NCBI RefSeq assembly: GCF_009707515.1
Contig: NZ_WLYI01000046.1
Coordinates: forward strand, 1-36,869
Length of the DNA: 36,869 bases
Source: Pseudomonas karstica
Lineage (GTDB): Bacteria > Pseudomonadota > Gammaproteobacteria > Pseudomonadales > Pseudomonadaceae
Direction of reading: 5' to 3'
The notes below the pieces were generated by a model. It saw nothing but the letters and a program-made list of their open reading frames with translations, made no database searches and had not been told where the DNA came from. The position numbers were made by a program, and so were the translations under genes. Within the stretch, counting starts at the first letter, position 1. Each line of letters begins with the position of its first letter. Below are positions 14,797 through 22,331 of the stretch, piece after piece.

Positions 14797-15258
14797 ATGC
14801 GCAAGACCCTGATCGCTCTGATGTTCGCTGCTGCCCTGCCTACCGTTGCCATGGCCATGCCAGAAGGCTCAGGCCCGATGGGTGGGCATGAAGGCCACAT
14901 GATGGGTGGCCCCGGCCACGGCGGTGAACACGGCATGCGTGGCAAGGGCGGCACTTTCAGCCAGCTTGATTTAAGCCGCGAACAGCGCCAGCAGATCGGC
15001 AAGTTAATGGGCGAGGAAATGCACGGCAACAAAGAACTGGTCAGGAAGTACCTGGACAAACTCCCGGCCGCTGACCAGAAAGCCATGCAAGACGAAAAGG
15101 CCGCCGCCAAGAAGAAAACCCAGGCCGATATCCGCGCCGTGCTGAAACCCGATCAACAGAAGAAATTCGACGAGATCGTGAAAAAACGCGCCGAGCGCCG
15201 TGCCGAGTGGAAGGAATTCCAGGCCTGGAAAGCGCAACAGACGCAAAAAGCGCAATAA
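14797..15258 (+). CDS. Periplasmic CpxP/Spy-like protein with His/Met-rich N-terminus
   Basis: The 153-residue protein starts at ATG 14797 after AAGGAGA. A signal peptide (MRKTLIALMFAAALPTVAMA) is followed by a Gly/His/Met-rich stretch, residues about 21-50 (MPEGSGPMGGHEGHMMGGPG continuing HGGEHGMRG). The helical body carries two degenerate LTxxQ motifs, LSREQRQQ and LKPDQQKKF, the hallmark of CpxP/Spy proteins, and ends in a charged helix (KKRAERRAEWKEFQAWKAQQTQKAQ). Family members bind misfolded periplasmic proteins or restrain CpxA. The His/Met run suggests metal binding (inference). It sits between the regulator and kinase genes with its own predicted CpxR box, so positive autoregulation is likely. 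Confidence 0.85.
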   Translation: MRKTLIALMFAAALPTVAMAMPEGSGPMGGHEGHMMGGPGHGGEHGMRGKGGTFSQLDLSREQRQQIGKLMGEEMHGNKELVRKYLDKLPAADQKAMQDEKAAAKKKTQADIRAVLKPDQQKKFDEIVKKRAERRAEWKEFQAWKAQQTQKAQ

Positions 15259-15278
15259 TGATCGAACGTTAACTCCCC

Positions 15279-15308
15279 AGCCCAGTGGCTCGTGTCGCTG
15301 GGCTTTTC
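15279..15308 (+). terminator. Terminator/attenuator between cpxP-like and kinase genes
   Basis: AGCCCAG (15279-15285) pairs with CTGGGCT (15298-15304), followed by TTTTCC. The position suggests that strong cpxP-like transcription is damped before the kinase gene. Confidence 0.7.
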
Positions 15309-15325
15309 CTGTTAGAGGGTTTCCT

Positions 15326-16669
15326 GTGCGTTCATTGTTCTGGCGCATCCTTGCCAGTTTCTGGCTGGCCATCGCCCTGGTTGCCGGGTTATCGATCCTG
15401 CTTGGGCACATGCTCAACCAGGACGCCTGGATTCTCAGTCGCCACCCCGGTCTCAATAATCTGGCCGAAGAATGGACCCAACTCTACGATGCCCAGGGCG
15501 AGGACGCAGCCCAGGACTTGCTGCAACAGCGCAAGCGCCAGTACCACATCGACGTGCAAGTGCTTAACGAAAGCGGCGAGCCGGTGGTGCGCGGCACCTT
15601 CCCGCGCCGGGCCGCCGCCTTTGAAGCCCGGCAGAACGACAGCCAGGACCGCCACTTGCCCTGGCGCCGGCTGACCGCTGAATACACCAGCGCAAAAACC
15701 GGCGACACCTACCTGCTGATCTATCGCATTCCCCATCCGGAGCTGGATGCCTGGCACCGCAGCAGCCTGCTGTGGCCCTTCAGTGCACTGGTGATTGCTT
15801 TGGTAGTGCTGACCCTGTTCAGCCTGTTGGTGACACTGTCCATCACCCGCCCTCTCAGCCGCCTGCGCGGCGCGGTGCATGACCTTGGCCAGGCCACCTA
15901 CCAGCAAAACAGCCTGGCGCAATTGGCCAACCGCCGTGATGAATTCGGCGTGCTGGCTACTGACTTCAACCGCATGGGCGCGCGCCTGCAAAGCCTGATC
16001 GGCAGCCAGCGCCAGTTGTTGCGGGACGTGTCCCATGAGCTGCGCTCGCCCCTGGCCCGCTTGCGTGTTGCCCTGGCCTTGGCCGAACGCGCCACGCCCC
16101 AAGCGCGGGAAAAACTCTGGCCGCGCCTGACCCGCGAATGCGACCGCCTGGAAGCCTTGATCAGCGAGATCCTGGTGCTGGCCCGTGTCGATGCGGATAA
16201 CGCCAGCGCTGAAAACATCGAGCTCAACCCGTTGCTCAAGAACCTGCAAAAAGATGCCCTGCTCGGCGCGCCGGACCAACCCATACAGCTTCAAGCGCAA
16301 GCGGTGCTACAGCTCAAGGGCTGGCCAACCATGATCGAGCGAGCCTTGGACAACCTGCTGCGCAATGCCCAACGCTTCAACCCACCCGGGCTACCGATTG
16401 AAATGCACGCCCAACACCTGGACGAACGCATTGTGATCAGCGTACGAGACCACGGCCCTGGCGTTAGTGCCGAGCACTTGAGCCTACTGGGCGAGCCGTT
16501 TTACCGTGCTCCCGGGCAAACCACACAAGGCCATGGCTTGGGCCTGGCCATTGCCCGACGCGCCGCTGAACGCCATGGCGGTAGCCTGACCCTGGCTAAT
16601 CACCCCGAAGGCGGGTTTATCGCCAGCCTCGACTTGCCGTTGGAGCCAGGAGTTGCGGTACAACCCTAG
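15326..16669 (+). CDS. cpxA: Sensor histidine kinase, CpxA-like
   Basis: The protein has 447 residues from GTG at 15326 with GAGGG upstream (VRSLFWRILASFWLAIALVAG). The frame's extension to 15200 lies inside the previous gene and terminator and is rejected. Order: transmembrane helix 1 (about 8-27), periplasmic sensor domain (about 30-148), transmembrane helix 2 (about 149-172), HAMP (TRPLSRLRGAVHDL), then the H-box LLRDVSHELRSPLARLRVAL with phospho-acceptor His237. The ATP-binding domain has N-box NLLRNAQRFN, G1 RDHGPGV, F-box EPFYRA and G2 GHGLGLAIA. It is an inner-membrane kinase/phosphatase pairing with the upstream regulator. The stimulus is envelope stress by analogy; a metal stimulus is possible given the His/Met-rich partner. 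Confidence 0.87.
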   Translation: MRSLFWRILASFWLAIALVAGLSILLGHMLNQDAWILSRHPGLNNLAEEWTQLYDAQGEDAAQDLLQQRKRQYHIDVQVLNESGEPVVRGTFPRRAAAFEARQNDSQDRHLPWRRLTAEYTSAKTGDTYLLIYRIPHPELDAWHRSSLLWPFSALVIALVVLTLFSLLVTLSITRPLSRLRGAVHDLGQATYQQNSLAQLANRRDEFGVLATDFNRMGARLQSLIGSQRQLLRDVSHELRSPLARLRVALALAERATPQAREKLWPRLTRECDRLEALISEILVLARVDADNASAENIELNPLLKNLQKDALLGAPDQPIQLQAQAVLQLKGWPTMIERALDNLLRNAQRFNPPGLPIEMHAQHLDERIVISVRDHGPGVSAEHLSLLGEPFYRAPGQTTQGHGLGLAIARRAAERHGGSLTLANHPEGGFIASLDLPLEPGVAVQP

Positions 16670-16710
16670 GGGATGTTCTATGCTGGCCCTTCTCTCAAGG
16701 AGGGCCTTTG

Positions 16711-18060
16711 ATGACTGACCTGCTCACTTGCATCCAAACAGCACTCGCTCTGCCATGTACCCCACCAACCTTCACTGGGGCCGGCGCCCTGCCCTCGACC
16801 TTTGCCGTGACCGAACTGGCCGGCGCCAGTATCGGCGCCGCCGGCCAAGCCGTCGCCTACCTGTTGCACCAGCAAACCGGGCGTTTGCCCACGATCTGCG
16901 TAGACCAGCGCCTGGCCTCGTTCTGGTTCTCTACCTCGCTGCGTCCCGTCGGCTGGACCGTACCGCCGCTGTGGGACCCGGTCGCCGGGGATTACGCCAG
17001 CGCAGACGGCTGGATTCGCCTGCACACCAACGCACCTCACCACCGTGCCGCCGCCGAGCGAGTGCTGGGCCAGGCCGCCGAGCGTGAGACGATGGCACTC
17101 AAGGTTGCCCAATGGAACGCGGCCGAACTGGAACAGGCAATTGTCGACGAAGGCGGCTGCGCGGCGCAGATGCGTTCGTGGCAAGACTGGCAAGCCCATC
17201 CACAGGGTATGGCGGTCAATCAGGAACCACTGATCCAATGCCGGGCCAGCAATGCAGTCAGCAAAAAAGCTTGGCTTGGCTCAGTGGCACGCCCCTTGGC
17301 GGGCATTAAGGTACTGGACCTGACCCGCGTATTGGCTGGCCCGGTGGCCAGCCGTTTCCTCGCAGGATTAGGCGCCGATGTAATGCGTATCGACGCCCCC
17401 GACTGGAACGAAGCGGGCGTGGTACCGGAAATGACCTTGGGCAAACGCTGCGCCCGCCTGGACCTGAAAAGCCCAGGCGACCGGCAGATTTTCGAAGGCC
17501 TGCTCAAACAGGCCGATATTCTGTTGCATGGCTACCGCGCCGATGCGCTGGAGCAACTGGGCTACGCACAGGCCCAATTGCAGCTTCTGGCGCCGGGACT
17601 GATCGACGTCAGCCTCAACGCTTATGGCTGGAGCGGCCCGTGGCGCAATCGCCGGGGCTTCGACAGCCTGGTGCAGATGAGCTGCGGCATTGCCCACGCG
17701 GGCATGCAGTGCAAACAGGCGGAAAAACCAGTGCCGCTGCCATTACAGGCGCTGGACCATGCCACCGGCTACCTGATGGCGGCCAGTGCGATTCAGGCAT
17801 TGAGTGAGCGCCTGAGGTCAGGACGTGGCGGGTCGGCGCAGTTGTCATTGGCGCGCACGGCGAAGCTGCTGGTGGACGCCGGACAAGGCACCGAGCAACC
17901 GGCGCTGCGAGCCGAAGAGCCTGCGGATCAGGGCTTGGTGGTGGAGCAAACGGCCTGGGGCCCCGCTCACCGATTGCTGGCACCGCTGACCATCAGCGGC
18001 ACGCCGTTGCAGTGGGATTTGCCGGCGGGAGAGTTAGGCTCGCATCGCCCCCAGTGGTGA
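16711..18060 (+). CDS. Family III CoA-transferase (CaiB/BaiF) with rearranged domains
   Basis: The protein has 449 residues from ATG at 16711 after AAGGAGGG. The Rossmann start of CaiB/BaiF proteins (RPLAGIKVLDLTRVLAGPVASR..LGADVMRIDAPD), normally at residue 1-40, begins only near residue 193. It continues through LGKRCARLDLKSPGDR, LLKQADILLHGYRADALEQLGY and RRGFDSLVQMSCGIA. The final part ends in the usual PLTISGTPLQWDLPAGELGSH tail. The first 190 residues resemble what is normally the C-terminal substrate half (ADGWIRLHTNAPHHRAAA; MRSWQDWQAHPQGMAV), so the order looks permuted. Such enzymes move CoA between carboxylic acids. The catalytic Asp cannot be assigned and neighbours give no substrate clue. 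Confidence 0.82.
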   Translation: MTDLLTCIQTALALPCTPPTFTGAGALPSTFAVTELAGASIGAAGQAVAYLLHQQTGRLPTICVDQRLASFWFSTSLRPVGWTVPPLWDPVAGDYASADGWIRLHTNAPHHRAAAERVLGQAAERETMALKVAQWNAAELEQAIVDEGGCAAQMRSWQDWQAHPQGMAVNQEPLIQCRASNAVSKKAWLGSVARPLAGIKVLDLTRVLAGPVASRFLAGLGADVMRIDAPDWNEAGVVPEMTLGKRCARLDLKSPGDRQIFEGLLKQADILLHGYRADALEQLGYAQAQLQLLAPGLIDVSLNAYGWSGPWRNRRGFDSLVQMSCGIAHAGMQCKQAEKPVPLPLQALDHATGYLMAASAIQALSERLRSGRGGSAQLSLARTAKLLVDAGQGTEQPALRAEEPADQGLVVEQTAWGPAHRLLAPLTISGTPLQWDLPAGELGSHRPQW

Positions 18061-18131
18061 CTTGAATACTTGCGAGCGAAAAACCCGAGAGCGCCGCTGG
18101 GTGTCAGGCTTCCCGCGTCATCGTTCACGAC

Positions 18132-18157
18132 CTTCGCGAGCAAGCTCGCTCCTACAG
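18132..18157. repeat. REP element overlapping the alkA stop codon
   Basis: CTTCGCGAGCAAGCTCGCTC..CAG is identical to the right arm at 3852-3877. A decayed left arm (TTGCGAGCGAAAAAC) is visible at 18070-18084, so this was a REPIN. The CTA at 18152-18154 inside it is the TAG stop of alkA on the minus strand. Confidence 0.85.
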
Positions 18158-19009
18158 GGAACTCCACAAATGCTGCGCCGCATAGGCCCGCAGCGGCCGC
18201 CAGGCCTCGGCCCGCGCCAGCAACTGGCGCGCGCTCACGGGGCCGCCTTCCAATGCTGCCAACGCATTGATCAAGCCGATATCCCCCGACGCAAACGCAT
18301 CCGGCTCACGCATCTGGCGCATGGCGATGTATTGCGCGGTCCAGTCACCGATCCCCGGCAAGGCCACCAACCGTGCCACGCCTTCCTTGAGGCTGGCCTT
18401 GGGCTGAAACAGCTGAGGGTCATCCAACAACGCCTGGGCCACCCCCGACAAAGTTCGCCCACGGGCTTTCGGCATACCGAGGGTTGCCAGGTTTGCCGCC
18501 GCTAACACTTCGGGTATGGGGAAAACATGAGTCACGCCAAGGTGTGGCGTTTCCAACGGCCAGCCGTATTGCGCAACCAGCTTGCCCGCCAAACGAATCG
18601 CCGCAACCACCGTAATCTGCTGTCCCAGTACCGCCCGAATCGCCACTTCCAGGCCGTCCCAGGTGCCAGGCACCCGCAATCCCGGACGCGCCGCCACCAG
18701 CCGCGCCATCAAGGGGTCGCTCGCCAGTTGCTGATTGATTGCCTGCAGATCAGCATCGAGATCAAACATCGCGCGCAGACGCCGGACAATCTCCGGCAAG
18801 GCATCCGGTTCAGGGAAGTCGACCGTCACCTCAAGCCAATCCCCCTCGCCCGGCTCAACGCAGATCCAGCCATGCAGCCCATCGACACTGATGCTGCGCG
18901 TATACACACCCGCCGCCACCGTCTCCAACCCGCTGATCGCCCGCGCCGACAAAAAACCCAGCATTACGTCCCAGTCGTAGGGCCCTTGATACGCCAACCG
19001 CAGCTTCAT
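18152..19009 (-). CDS. alkA: DNA-3-methyladenine glycosylase II
   Basis: The 285-residue protein matches the AlkA body without an Ada domain. The N-terminal beta domain (LAYQGPYDWDVMLGFLSARAISG; YTRSISVDGLHGWICVEPG) precedes the helical HhH-GPD part (GTWDGLEVAIRAVLGQQITVVAA; VALPGIGDWTAQYIAMRQM). Catalytic Asp243 lies in SGDIGL, where E. coli AlkA has Asp238. It removes alkylated bases such as 3-methyladenine, starting base excision repair. Its ATG overlaps the TGA of the upstream arcD paralogue by 4 nt, an unexpected partner. The last two codons and stop (Ser-Leu-TAG) come from a REP element. Confidence 0.92.
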   Translation of the reverse strand: MKLRLAYQGPYDWDVMLGFLSARAISGLETVAAGVYTRSISVDGLHGWICVEPGEGDWLEVTVDFPEPDALPEIVRRLRAMFDLDADLQAINQQLASDPLMARLVAARPGLRVPGTWDGLEVAIRAVLGQQITVVAAIRLAGKLVAQYGWPLETPHLGVTHVFPIPEVLAAANLATLGMPKARGRTLSGVAQALLDDPQLFQPKASLKEGVARLVALPGIGDWTAQYIAMRQMREPDAFASGDIGLINALAALEGGPVSARQLLARAEAWRPLRAYAAQHLWSSL

Positions 19010-20433
19010 AACGACAACACCCCACTGTACAGCCCATACGCCGCCAAGCCCGCGCCAGCAATCAAGCAGCCGAAAATGCCTTTTTCAACAGGAGTAAACA
19101 AGGGCTGGCCCTGCTCCCGTTTGGCCAGGGCAAACAGAATCACTCCTGGCGCATACAACAGAGCCGACAACAGCAAGTACTTCAATCCACCGGCGTAGAG
19201 CAGCCAGACCGCATACCCCAGGGCGATCAGCCCCACTAGCAGGTCTTTCATGCGCGCATGATGAGCGCCTTCATAGGTTTCACCGCGCCCGCTCAACAAC
19301 ACCGCATAGGCTGCCGACCACAGGTAAGGCACCAGAATCATCGACGACGCGAGGTAGATCAGCGTGGTGTAGGTGCTGGCCGAGAACAGGGTGATCACCA
19401 GGAAAACCTGGATCATCACATTGGTCAGCCACAACGCATTGACCGGTACATGATTGATATTTTCCTTTTTCAGGAACGCCGGCATGGTCTTGTCCTGTGC
19501 AGTGGCATAGAGGATTTCTGCACAAAGCAGCGCCCAGGACAGCAGCGCACCGAGCAGGGAAACCGCCAAGCCGATACTGATCAATACCGCGCCCCAGGGA
19601 CCGACGATATGCTCCATTACGCCCGCCAGGGATGGGTTCTGCAAGGTGGCAAGTGTAGGTTGGCTCATGATCCCCAGGGACAACACGTTCACCAGGATTA
19701 GCAGAGCCAGCACCCCGACAAAACCAATCACCGTGGCGCGGCCCACGTCCGAGCGGTTCTCGGCCCGCGCCGAATAGACACTGGCCCCCTCGATACCGAT
19801 AAACACAAACACCGTGACTAGCATCATGTTGCGCACCTGATCCACCACGCTGCCCAAATCCGGGTTGTTTAGTCCCCAGATATCGCGAGTGAAAATATCG
19901 GCCTTGAACGCCACCGCGGCGATGACAATAAACATCAGCAACGGCACCACCTTCGCCACGGTGGTGATCTGGTTGATGAACGCGGCCTCCTTGATCCCAC
20001 GCAGCACCAGGAAATGCACCGCCCACAGCAACAGCGAGGCGCAGCCAATGGCAATGGGCGTATTGCCCTGGCCGAACACCGGAAAGAAATAGCCCAGCGT
20101 GCTGAACAACAGCACGAAGTAACCGACGTTGCCCATCCAGGCACTGATCCAGTAACCCCAGGCGGACGAGAAACCCATGTAGTCTCCAAAACCAGCCTTG
20201 GCATAGGCATACACGCCGGAGTCCAGTTCAGGTTTGCGATTGGCCAGGGTCTGGAACACAAAAGCCAGGGCCAGCATGCCGACAGCGGTAATTACCCAGC
20301 CGATCAACACCGCACCGACCTCCGCCCGCGCCGCCATGTTCTGCGGCAATGAGAAGATTCCGCCACCGATCATCGACCCCACTACCAGCGCAATCAATGC
20401 GTTGAGTCGAAGTTTTTGCGTGGGGTGCGACAT
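19006..20433 (-). CDS. arcD2: ArcD paralogue: basic amino acid/ornithine antiporter (APC family)
   Basis: The 475-residue protein has about 12-13 hydrophobic segments and the APC signature near the start (LIALVVGSMIGGGIFSLPQNMA). It is the same length as, and by eye roughly three-quarters identical to, the ArcD encoded divergently at 20880 (shared AKAGFGDYMGFSSAWGYWIS; FIGIEGAS; WSAAYA). ArcD exchanges arginine for ornithine across the inner membrane. This second copy lies outside the arcDABC transcript and is coupled to alkA. It may have a different substrate preference or condition of expression. No Anr box was found on its side of the intergenic region. Confidence 0.88.
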   Translation of the reverse strand: MSHPTQKLRLNALIALVVGSMIGGGIFSLPQNMAARAEVGAVLIGWVITAVGMLALAFVFQTLANRKPELDSGVYAYAKAGFGDYMGFSSAWGYWISAWMGNVGYFVLLFSTLGYFFPVFGQGNTPIAIGCASLLLWAVHFLVLRGIKEAAFINQITTVAKVVPLLMFIVIAAVAFKADIFTRDIWGLNNPDLGSVVDQVRNMMLVTVFVFIGIEGASVYSARAENRSDVGRATVIGFVGVLALLILVNVLSLGIMSQPTLATLQNPSLAGVMEHIVGPWGAVLISIGLAVSLLGALLSWALLCAEILYATAQDKTMPAFLKKENINHVPVNALWLTNVMIQVFLVITLFSASTYTTLIYLASSMILVPYLWSAAYAVLLSGRGETYEGAHHARMKDLLVGLIALGYAVWLLYAGGLKYLLLSALLYAPGVILFALAKREQGQPLFTPVEKGIFGCLIAGAGLAAYGLYSGVLSL

Positions 20434-20879
20434 GGGTTACTCCAGACAATGAAAACGGCCATACGACTTTGCACTCACCGGATGGATGAAGTGAGCCAGC
20501 GCTTTATTAGATATAGCGAATAAAAAACAACGTTTCATAACTTAAAGGCATGTCAATAAATAGAGTTTAGGCAAATTAAGAATTTTAGTTAGGTATTGAA
20601 GTTTTCCGACTGCTGGCTATTTAACAATCCCCGCTAAAAAGGTTTGCACTTCCAGGAAAACAGGCTAGCGTCAAACGTCCACGCACATGAGAAGCGCTGT
20701 CATTTAATTTAGTAGAAGGCTCTGGCAAGCCATTCTTAGTGGCATCGTATCGCCTGCGGCTTTTCATCATAAGTGATTAATCCACAACGGAATGTTCCAA
20801 TGAAGTGATCTGAGTCAGTTGTTTGATTTGTGCACGGTTTTATTCTGTGGCCTCTCTTCTCCTGCATTGGAGTCATGCA
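20434..20879. other. AT-rich divergent promoter region between the two arcD genes
   Basis: This 446-bp non-coding stretch is clearly AT-richer than its flanks, especially 20500-20640. It must hold promoters for both arcD copies. The only site I can support is the Anr-type promoter near its right end. CACTCAC and GTGAG at 20472-20495 form a weak inverted repeat. No small gene or RNA was recognised. Confidence 0.6.
20805..20846 (+). promoter_or_regulatory. Anr/FNR-type class II promoter of arcDABC
   Basis: GTGAT-CTGA-GTCAG (20805-20818) resembles the Anr box TTGAT-N4-ATCAA with three substitutions, keeping the TGA/TCA core. TATTCT at 20841-20846 is a good -10 that predicts a start near 20853. 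The box centre (20811.5) then falls at -41.5, the class II FNR position. The known anaerobic control of arc in P. aeruginosa supports the reading. Confidence 0.72.
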
Positions 20880-22307
20880 ATGACTGAATCTTGCGGAAAA
20901 CTTCGACTGGGTGCGTTGGTTGCACTTGTCGTGGGATCAATGATTGGTGGCGGGATCTTCTCACTTCCACAAAACATGGCCGCCAGTGCCGATGTCGGCG
21001 CGGTGTTAATTGGCTGGGTAATTACCGCTATCGGCATGCTGACCCTGGCTTTTGTGTTCCAGACCCTAGCCAATCGCAAGCCGGACCTGGACGGTGGGGT
21101 TTACGCTTATGCCAAGGCCGGATTTGGCGACTACATGGGCTTCTCGTCCGCCTGGGGTTACTGGATCAGTGCCTGGTTGGGCAACGTCGGTTACTTCGTA
21201 CTGCTGTTCAGCACCCTGGGTTACTTCTTTCCGATCTTCGGCGAAGGTAATACCCCGGCCGCGGTGATCGGCGCCTCGGTACTGCTGTGGGCCGTACATT
21301 TCCTGGTACTGCGCGGGATCAAGGAAGCCGCATTCATCAACCTGGTGACCACCGTCGCCAAGGTAGTGCCGCTGGTGCTGTTCGTGTTGATCGCAGTATT
21401 TGCCTTCAAACTGGAGATCTTCACCGCCGATATCTGGGGTATCAAGAACCCGGACCTGGGGAGCGTGATGAACCAGGTGCGCAACATGATGCTGGTCACC
21501 GTCTGGGTATTCATCGGCATCGAGGGCGCGAGCATCTTTTCGTCCCGTGCCGAAAAACGCTCCGACGTCGGCAAGGCCACCGTGATCGGCTTTATCACCG
21601 TGCTGCTGTTTCTGATGCTGGTGAACGTGCTGTCCCTGGGGATCATGACCCAGCCGGAATTGGCCAAGCTGCAGAACCCGTCGATGGCCGCCGTGCTGGA
21701 GCACGTGGTAGGCCACTGGGGAGCGGTGCTGATCAGTGTCGGCTTGATCATTTCCTTGTTGGGCGCACTGCTGTCGTGGGTGTTGCTGTGCGCGGAGATC
21801 ATGTTCGCCGCCGCCAAGGACCACACCATGCCAGTTTTTTTGCGCCGGGAAAACGCCAACCACGTGCCGGTCAACGCCCTGTGGCTGACCAATGCCATGG
21901 TGCAGATTTTCCTGGTGATTACCCTGTTCTCCGCCAGCACCTACCTGTCGCTGATCTACCTCGCCACCTCGATGATTCTGGTGCCTTACCTGTGGTCGGC
22001 GGCCTATGCACTGCTGCTGGCGGTGCGCGGAGAGAGCTACGAAAACGCCCTGGCCGAACGCAAGAAGGACCTGTTCATCGGCGCCGTCGCACTGATCTAC
22101 GCGGTCTGGCTGCTGTATGCCGGCGGAATCAAATACCTGCTGTTGTCTGCCCTGCTCTATGCCCCCGGCGCGATCCTGTTCGCCAAGGCCAAGCGAGAAC
22201 TGGGCAAACCGATTTTCACTCACGTCGAGAAGTTGATTTTCGCCGCCGTGGTCATTGGCGCCCTGGTGGCGGCCTATGGGCTCTACGACGGTTTCCTGAC
22301 TCTGTAG
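20880..22307 (+). CDS. arcD: Arginine/ornithine antiporter ArcD
   Basis: The 475-residue inner-membrane transporter begins at ATG 20880 after TTGGAG; the frame extension to 20823 would cross the predicted transcript start and is rejected. The APC fold shows LVALVVGSMIGGGIFSLPQNMAA, AYAKAGFGDYMGFSSAWGYWI, NMMLVTVWVFIGIEGASIF and about 12-13 hydrophobic segments. It imports arginine in exchange for ornithine, feeding ArcA and removing the ArcB product. It is first in arcDABC; arcA follows after 24 nt. Anaerobic induction through the Anr-type site upstream is likely. Confidence 0.94.
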   Translation: MTESCGKLRLGALVALVVGSMIGGGIFSLPQNMAASADVGAVLIGWVITAIGMLTLAFVFQTLANRKPDLDGGVYAYAKAGFGDYMGFSSAWGYWISAWLGNVGYFVLLFSTLGYFFPIFGEGNTPAAVIGASVLLWAVHFLVLRGIKEAAFINLVTTVAKVVPLVLFVLIAVFAFKLEIFTADIWGIKNPDLGSVMNQVRNMMLVTVWVFIGIEGASIFSSRAEKRSDVGKATVIGFITVLLFLMLVNVLSLGIMTQPELAKLQNPSMAAVLEHVVGHWGAVLISVGLIISLLGALLSWVLLCAEIMFAAAKDHTMPVFLRRENANHVPVNALWLTNAMVQIFLVITLFSASTYLSLIYLATSMILVPYLWSAAYALLLAVRGESYENALAERKKDLFIGAVALIYAVWLLYAGGIKYLLLSALLYAPGAILFAKAKRELGKPIFTHVEKLIFAAVVIGALVAAYGLYDGFLTL

Positions 22308-22331
22308 TTTTTGCTCACTGGAGGATCTGTA

